Shown: piece by piece, positions 6,299 to 10,391 of the stretch
How positions within the stretch are numbered: the stretch's first letter is position 1
Layout of the letters: each line of letters opens with the position of its first letter
NCBI GenBank assembly: GCA_027030825.1
Contig: JALVEM010000244.1
Coordinates: 1-10,391, forward strand
Length of the DNA stretch: 10,391 nt
From: Thiohalobacter sp.
Lineage (GTDB): Bacteria; Pseudomonadota; Gammaproteobacteria; Thiohalobacterales; Thiohalobacteraceae
Reading direction: 5' to 3'
Notes under the pieces: generated by a model
Told to the model about the DNA's origin: nothing
Database searches by the model: none
Seen by the model: the letters and a program-made list of their open reading frames with translations, nothing else
Position numbers and translations under genes: made by a program

Positions 6299-6508
6299 GG
6301 CATCTCCTGCAGGCCGCAGGGCGCGGCCGACGAGGGTACGGTAAAGGGAAATTCAGGGGCGAAGGGGCTTGTGGCCATGTGGCCGGGAGGAAAACCCTTG
6401 AGGTCCACGTATGGTGTTTTCACCTGCCATCCCCGGGCGGTTTCCGAATATAATCACGATTTCGCCGCGCCGTGCAAGGCCTTCTTTCCGGAAACGAGGA
6501 GCATGCCC
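6299..6508. promoter_or_regulatory. Divergent intergenic region between GGDEF-EAL and dctP-like genes
   Basis: This 210-bp gap separates two outward-reading genes and must hold both promoters unless transcription starts further away. The best element is TATAAT at 6449-6454 on the plus strand, 55 bp before the dctP-like start, with no convincing -35 at 16-18 bp. On the minus strand TATATT overlaps the same place as a weak alternative. A short palindrome (GGCCATGTGGCC, about 6373-6384) is also present. No Fnr/Dnr box was found. Confidence 0.4.
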
Positions 6509-7585
6509 ATGAAACGCCGATCCTTCCTGCGCACCGCCGGTACCGGCGCCGTGGCCGCCGGCACGCTGCTGGCCGGCGCCCCTGCCATCGCCGGCAAGCG
6601 CATCCGCTGGAAGATGGTCACCACCTGGCCCAAGAACTTCCCCGGGCTGGGCACGGGCGCCAATCACCTGGCCAGGCGCATCGAGGAGATGAGCGGCGGC
6701 CGCATACGGGTCAAGGTCTATGGCGCCAAGGAGCTGGTGCCGGCGTTCGAGGTGTTCGATGCGGTGGCGCGCGGCACGGCGCAGCTGGGGCACGGTGCCG
6801 CCTACTACTGGAAGGGCAAGTCCGAGACCGCCCAGTTCTTCTCCACCGTGCCCTTCGGCATGACGGCCCGCGAGATGAACGGCTGGCTGTTCCATGGCGG
6901 CGGCATGGAGCTCTGGCGCGAACTCTACGAGCCGTTCGGGCTGATCCCGGCCGCGGCCGGCAACTCGGGCGTGCAGATGGCCGGCTGGTTCAACAAGGAG
7001 ATCCGTTCCGTCGACGATCTCAAGGGCCTGAAGATGCGCATCCCCGGACTGGGCGGCGAGGTGCTGCGGCGGGCCGGCGGCACGCCGGTGAGCCTCCCCG
7101 GCGGCGAGCTCTTCACCTCCCTGCAGTCGGGCGCGATCGATGCCACCGAATGGGTCAATCCCTACAACGATCTCGCCTTCGGCCTCTACAAGGCCGCCAA
7201 ATACTATTACTATCCCGGCTGGCACGAGCCCGGCACCACGCTCGAGTGCCTCATCAACCGCAAGGCCTTCGAGGCGTTGCCGAAGGATCTGCAGGCGATC
7301 GTGCTCGCCGCCTGCCGCATCGCCAACGAGGACATCCTCGACGAATACACGGCCCGCAACAATGCCGCCCTGCGCACCCTGGTCGAGAAGCACAAGGTCG
7401 ACGTGCGCCCCCTGCCCGACGACGTCCTCGCCCGGTTGCGGGAAATCTCCGATGAGGTCGTCGCCGAGATCGCCGACAAGGATCCCTTCGCCCGCAAGGT
7501 CTACGATTCCTACCGCAGATTCTACAGCGAGACGAAGGCCTGGACGGACATCTCGGAGAAGGCCTACCTGAACGCCCGAGGCTGA
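6509..7585 (+). CDS. TRAP transporter solute-binding protein, DctP family, Tat-exported
   Basis: The product has 358 residues. The ATG at 6509 is preferred to the one at 6503 because GAGGAG ends 7 bases before it but only 1 base before 6503. The N-terminus KRRSFLRTAG is a twin-arginine signal with a hydrophobic Ala/Gly stretch and an AIA cleavage site near residue 28, so the protein should be exported folded to the periplasm. The mature part is a full-length DctP fold: TTWPKNFPGLGTGA near the start, then GNSGVQMAGWFNKEI (151-165), the binding-site arginine region KMRIPGLGGEV (175-185) and GAIDATEWVNPYND (209-221). These resemble the 2-oxoacid/monocarboxylate-binding TakP-like group rather than sialic-acid or C4-dicarboxylate binders; the substrate is inferred. 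TRAP uptake also needs the membrane proteins DctQ and DctM, which are not next to it here: upstream is a divergent gene and downstream a toxin-antitoxin pair. Partner genes may be elsewhere. Confidence 0.92.
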   Translation: MKRRSFLRTAGTGAVAAGTLLAGAPAIAGKRIRWKMVTTWPKNFPGLGTGANHLARRIEEMSGGRIRVKVYGAKELVPAFEVFDAVARGTAQLGHGAAYYWKGKSETAQFFSTVPFGMTAREMNGWLFHGGGMELWRELYEPFGLIPAAAGNSGVQMAGWFNKEIRSVDDLKGLKMRIPGLGGEVLRRAGGTPVSLPGGELFTSLQSGAIDATEWVNPYNDLAFGLYKAAKYYYYPGWHEPGTTLECLINRKAFEALPKDLQAIVLAACRIANEDILDEYTARNNAALRTLVEKHKVDVRPLPDDVLARLREISDEVVAEIADKDPFARKVYDSYRRFYSETKAWTDISEKAYLNARG

Positions 7586-7645
7586 TCGAGAGGAAGACAG
7601 GCCGGGTCAGGCGGGCTGTTACAGTGAGTCAGGTACCGGGTAGCA

Positions 7646-7674
7646 TTGTCGCAGGGCGTTATTTGGACTAAATT
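7646..7674 (+). promoter_or_regulatory. Candidate promoter of the toxin-antitoxin operon
   Basis: TTGTCG (7646-7651, 4 of 6) and TAAATT (7669-7674, 4 of 6) are separated by exactly 17 bp, ending 28 bp before the antitoxin start. The local AT-rich patch (about 7659-7682) stands out from the GC-rich surroundings. Antitoxins of this type usually repress their own promoter; no clear long palindrome is seen, only a weak GGAC...GTGTC symmetry over the -10. Confidence 0.4.
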
Positions 7675-7702
7675 GTGTCTCATCGAACCAGGGGGTGCCA
7701 CG

Positions 7703-7981
7703 ATGAGATATTCCCGCCAGATCAAGCCCATCAGTTACCTCAAGGCGCACGCGGCGGATGTCGTGCGTGAACTGAACGAGCGGCGTGAGCCGATGATCAT
7801 TACCCAGAACGGCGAGGCCCGGCTGGTGGTCCAGGATGTGGAGAGTTACGAGCAGACCCAGGAGACGCTGGCGCTGCTCAAGATCCTGGCGCTGGGGAAC
7901 CAGCAGATCGAGGCCGGTCGTGTCGTGGCCGCTGAAAAGGCCTTCCGCAAGCTCCGCAAGCGCCGATCCGCGGGGCAATGA
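7703..7981 (+). CDS. Type II antitoxin, Phd/YefM family
   Basis: The product has 92 residues. The start at ATG 7703 is supported by GGGGGT at 7691-7696, six bases upstream, and by the usual Phd/YefM opening. The N-terminal half (SYLKAHAADVVRELNERREPMIITQNGEARLVVQDVESYEQ, spread over residues ~11-51) is the DNA-binding and dimerisation Phd fold with the typical 'I-TQNG-A--V-' core. The C-terminal part (~52-92) is helical and ends in a basic stretch (KAFRKLRKRR), the part expected to wrap and neutralise the toxin. Its stop codon overlaps the toxin start by 4 bp (ATGA), so the two are translationally coupled. Such antitoxins neutralise the partner and repress the operon. Confidence 0.9.
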   Translation: MRYSRQIKPISYLKAHAADVVRELNERREPMIITQNGEARLVVQDVESYEQTQETLALLKILALGNQQIEAGRVVAAEKAFRKLRKRRSAGQ

Positions 7982-8304
7982 CCTTTCGGGTGCTGCTCAC
8001 CGAGGATGCGCTGCATGATCTCGAGGCGCTGGATGACTACATCAGCGCCCGTGACGGGCCGGACAGGGCGGATTATGTCCTCGACCGCATTGAGGCCGCG
8101 ATCCTCGGATTGAAGGATTTTCCGGAACGGGGAAACTATCCCCCGGAACTGGCTTCGCTGGGCATCAGGGAGTATCGGGAGGTCTTCTTCAAGCCCTACC
8201 GGATCATCTACCGTATCATGGGCAAGAAGGTCATTGTCTATCTGGTCGCCGATGGCCGCAGGGACATGCAGACACTGCTGGCACGGCGCTTGCTGAATCG
8301 ATAG
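7978..8304 (+). CDS. Type II toxin, ParE/RelE family
   Basis: The product has 108 residues, a normal length for the family. It starts at the ATG that overlaps the antitoxin stop. Family features are the opening beta strand and helix (FRVLLTEDALHDLEALDDYI), a helical hairpin with DYVLDRIEAAILGLKDFPERGNYPPEL, then the core strands with REYREVFFKPYRIIYRI and the final VYLVADGRRDMQTLL. The PYRIIYRI and DGRRD blocks are characteristic of ParE/RelE proteins. ParE members poison DNA gyrase and RelE members cut mRNA on the ribosome; sequence reading alone does not decide which, though the C-terminal DGRRD is compatible with either. No truncation is seen, so the pair appears intact. It is followed by a convergent carbonic anhydrase gene 47 bp away. 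Confidence 0.9.
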   Translation: MTFRVLLTEDALHDLEALDDYISARDGPDRADYVLDRIEAAILGLKDFPERGNYPPELASLGIREYREVFFKPYRIIYRIMGKKVIVYLVADGRRDMQTLLARRLLNR

Positions 8305-8351
8305 GTGACGGATCGAACACTATTTTTCAGGCGACCGGAATCGCAGGGTTA

Positions 8352-8969
8352 TCAAGGTTCTGTTTCCAGGAATTCCACTTCGCCGCTGGCGAGCGAGTAT
8401 TCGGCACCGACGATCCTGAGGCCCTCGCTGACGAGCTTCTCGAGGATGGGGGAACCCTGCCGGAGCTGGCGCACGGAAGCTTGTATGTTGGCGCGCACGG
8501 CCTGTTCGATCAGATCGTCGTCGTGCGGCGCGCCCGTCTCCAGCAGGGGCGCCACGGCCGGCCGGATGCGGTTGACGATGGCCGCGAGGTTCGGGGAGCG
8601 CTGTTCGCTGGGGCGCTCGAGCTCCTCGAGGGTGGCCTGCACGGCGCCACACTGCGAGTGGCCCAGCACCACGACGAGACGGGTACCGAACCGCTCGGCG
8701 GCGAACTCGATGCTGCCGATCTGCGAGGGCGCCACGATGTTGCCGGCGACCCGGATCACGAACAGGTCGCCCAGGCCCTGATCGAAGACGATCTCGGCCG
8801 GCACGCGCGAATCGGAACAGCCCAGGACGATGGCAAAGGGGGCCTGACCGCCGACCAGCCGGATGCGACGGCTGGCATCGGTCGATCCCGGTTCCCGGCC
8901 ATGCAGCCCGGCGACGAACCGGGCATTGCCTTCCTGCAGGCGGCTAAGGGCTTCGTCTGGATCGATCAT
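8352..8969 (-). CDS. Beta-class carbonic anhydrase
   Basis: The product has 205 residues and catalyses reversible hydration of CO2 to bicarbonate in the cytoplasm or, in some lineages, near carbon-fixation machinery. The ATG at 8969 is preceded on the minus strand by GGAAGGA at 7 bases. All key residues are visible: zinc ligands Cys51, His104 and Cys107 in GCSDSRVPAE and LGHSQCGAV, and the Asp53-Arg55 dyad. The opening 'DPDEALSRLQEGNARFVAG', RVAGNIV and the end 'VGAEYSLASGEVEFL' match the bacterial beta family. There is no signal peptide. It follows trmL on the same strand after a 64-bp gap and may be co-transcribed with it. If the host is an autotroph the enzyme could supply inorganic carbon, but this is inference. 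Confidence 0.95.
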   Translation of the reverse strand: MIDPDEALSRLQEGNARFVAGLHGREPGSTDASRRIRLVGGQAPFAIVLGCSDSRVPAEIVFDQGLGDLFVIRVAGNIVAPSQIGSIEFAAERFGTRLVVVLGHSQCGAVQATLEELERPSEQRSPNLAAIVNRIRPAVAPLLETGAPHDDDLIEQAVRANIQASVRQLRQGSPILEKLVSEGLRIVGAEYSLASGEVEFLETEP

Positions 8970-8997
8970 GCGGATGTCCTTCCTGGCTTGTGCCGGG

Positions 8998-9012
8998 CCG
9001 GTAGGGTACCGG
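8998..9012. other. Short stem-loop between trmL and carbonic anhydrase genes
   Basis: CCGGTA (8998-9003) and TACCGG (9007-9012) pair perfectly around loop GGG. In the transcribed (minus) direction no T run follows, so it is not a standard terminator; on the plus strand it is followed by AATTTT, but no plus-strand gene ends here. It may influence the trmL/carbonic anhydrase transcript or be incidental. Confidence 0.3.
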
Positions 9013-9033
9013 AATTTTCCGTGGCACTGAATC

Positions 9034-9498
9034 TCAGCAGCCCCCGGCGAAGTCCTGCTGCCGCCAGGCCTCGTAGAGGGCCACAGCCACGCTGTTGGAG
9101 AGGTTCAGGCTGCGGCTGCCCGGGCGCATGGGGATGCGCAGCCGCTGCGGCTCCGGCACCTGCGCGAGCACCGCATCGGGCAGCCCGCGGGTCTCGGGGC
9201 CGAACAGCAGGATGTCGCCCGGGCGGAACCGGGCCTCGTGCAGCCGGCGACCGGCGCGGGTGGTGAAGGCGTGGAGTCTGCCGTCGGCGAGCCGCCCGAG
9301 GCAGGCAGCCAGATCCGCATGTTCCTCCACCTCGGCCCATTCGCGGTAGTCGAGGCCGGCGCGCCGCAGCCGGGCGTCGTCCATGGCGAAGCCGAGCGGA
9401 TGGATCAGGTGCAGGCGGCTGCCGGTGTTGGCGCAAAGGCGTATGATATTGCCCGTATTGGGTGGAATCTCGGGCTGATAGAGCACCACATGGAACAT
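9034..9498 (-). CDS. trmL: tRNA (cytidine/uridine-34 2'-O) methyltransferase TrmL
   Basis: The product has 154 residues, close to the ~157 of E. coli TrmL (YibK). It is a SPOUT-class enzyme that uses S-adenosylmethionine to methylate the ribose at wobble position 34 of certain leucine tRNAs. Signatures are the N-terminal YQPEIPPNTGNIIRLCANTG, then RLRRAGLDYREW, LLFGPETRGLP and the knotted C-terminal SRSLNLSNSVAVALYEAWRQ, all very close to the E. coli protein as I recall it. The whole protein is the catalytic domain without extra modules. The ATG at 9498 lies only 38 bp from the GTG of the divergent pyrD-like gene, so the two promoters must share or overlap sequence. The downstream carbonic anhydrase gene is on the same strand. 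Confidence 0.96.
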   Translation of the reverse strand: MFHVVLYQPEIPPNTGNIIRLCANTGSRLHLIHPLGFAMDDARLRRAGLDYREWAEVEEHADLAACLGRLADGRLHAFTTRAGRRLHEARFRPGDILLFGPETRGLPDAVLAQVPEPQRLRIPMRPGSRSLNLSNSVAVALYEAWRQQDFAGGC

Positions 9499-9536
9499 TC
9501 GCCGATTGTACCTTTTCCTGCCGCGGGAGGCGTTTC

Positions 9537-10391
<855 letters not shown>

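Noticed and set aside
3965..6508. A very long plus-strand open frame antisense to the GGDEF-EAL gene that continues in frame into the dctP-like gene
   Set aside because: The minus-strand protein shows complete PAS, GGDEF and EAL domains. The antisense frame is a GC-rich shadow with repetitive Ala/Gly/His/Gln composition and no family motif, and the dctP-like gene has its own RBS and Tat signal.
8298..8327. Possible terminator after the toxin gene (TCGAT and ATCGA arms, then TATTTTT)
   Set aside because: The stem is only 5 bp with a 9-base loop and the T run starts 6 bases later; too weak to annotate.

Overview
The window reads as high-GC chromosomal DNA, probably from a denitrifying and possibly sulfur-oxidising gammaproteobacterium of a Chromatiales/Ectothiorhodospiraceae-like type. 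This rests on a NorD-like protein, a Dnr-like Crp/Fnr regulator, a TrmL close to the E. coli protein, and the strong GC bias of nearly all genes. The taxonomic guess is inference; no rRNA or marker gene is present. I see no tRNA, rRNA, CRISPR array, insertion sequence or phage gene.

Layout. (1) 1-1536, plus strand: the 3' part of a norD-type gene with a C-terminal von Willebrand A domain, cut by the window edge. (2) 1537-2101: an AT-rich patch with its own candidate promoter and a small lipoprotein gene, unlike its GC-rich surroundings. (3) 2102-2638: 537 bp without a convincing gene. It is packed with a perfect 14-bp hairpin, a Fnr/Dnr-box-like palindrome, a REP/MITE-like double-hairpin element, and a pair of 30-bp direct repeats around a CTCTGCG mini-array. 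(4) 2639-6298, minus strand: a membrane PAS-PAS-GGDEF-EAL protein followed 66 bp later by the dnr-like regulator, which has its own candidate -10 box and RBS. (5) 6299-6508: divergent promoter region. (6) 6509-7585, plus: a Tat-exported DctP-type TRAP solute-binding protein with no DctQ/DctM partner in view. (7) 7703-8304, plus: a two-gene type II toxin-antitoxin operon (Phd/YefM and ParE/RelE). (8) 8352-9498, minus: trmL then a beta-class carbonic anhydrase. (9) 9537-10391, plus: a dihydroorotate dehydrogenase resembling the class 1B (PyrDB) catalytic subunit, cut by the right edge and divergent from trmL across only 38 bp.

How the parts may work together. NorD supports assembly or activation of nitric oxide reductase, and Dnr-type regulators activate nor and other denitrification genes in response to NO, so the left half is plausibly part of a nitric oxide/denitrification region. 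The GGDEF-EAL protein beside the regulator hints at a cyclic-di-GMP link but does not prove one. The right half is a mixture of uptake, toxin-antitoxin, carbonic anhydrase, tRNA modification and pyrimidine synthesis genes with no obvious shared pathway.

I did not find a clear undescribed system. The most unusual stretch is the AT-rich lipoprotein gene plus the repeat-dense spacer between norD and dnr. Most long open frames opposite the real genes are by-products of high GC and were discarded.
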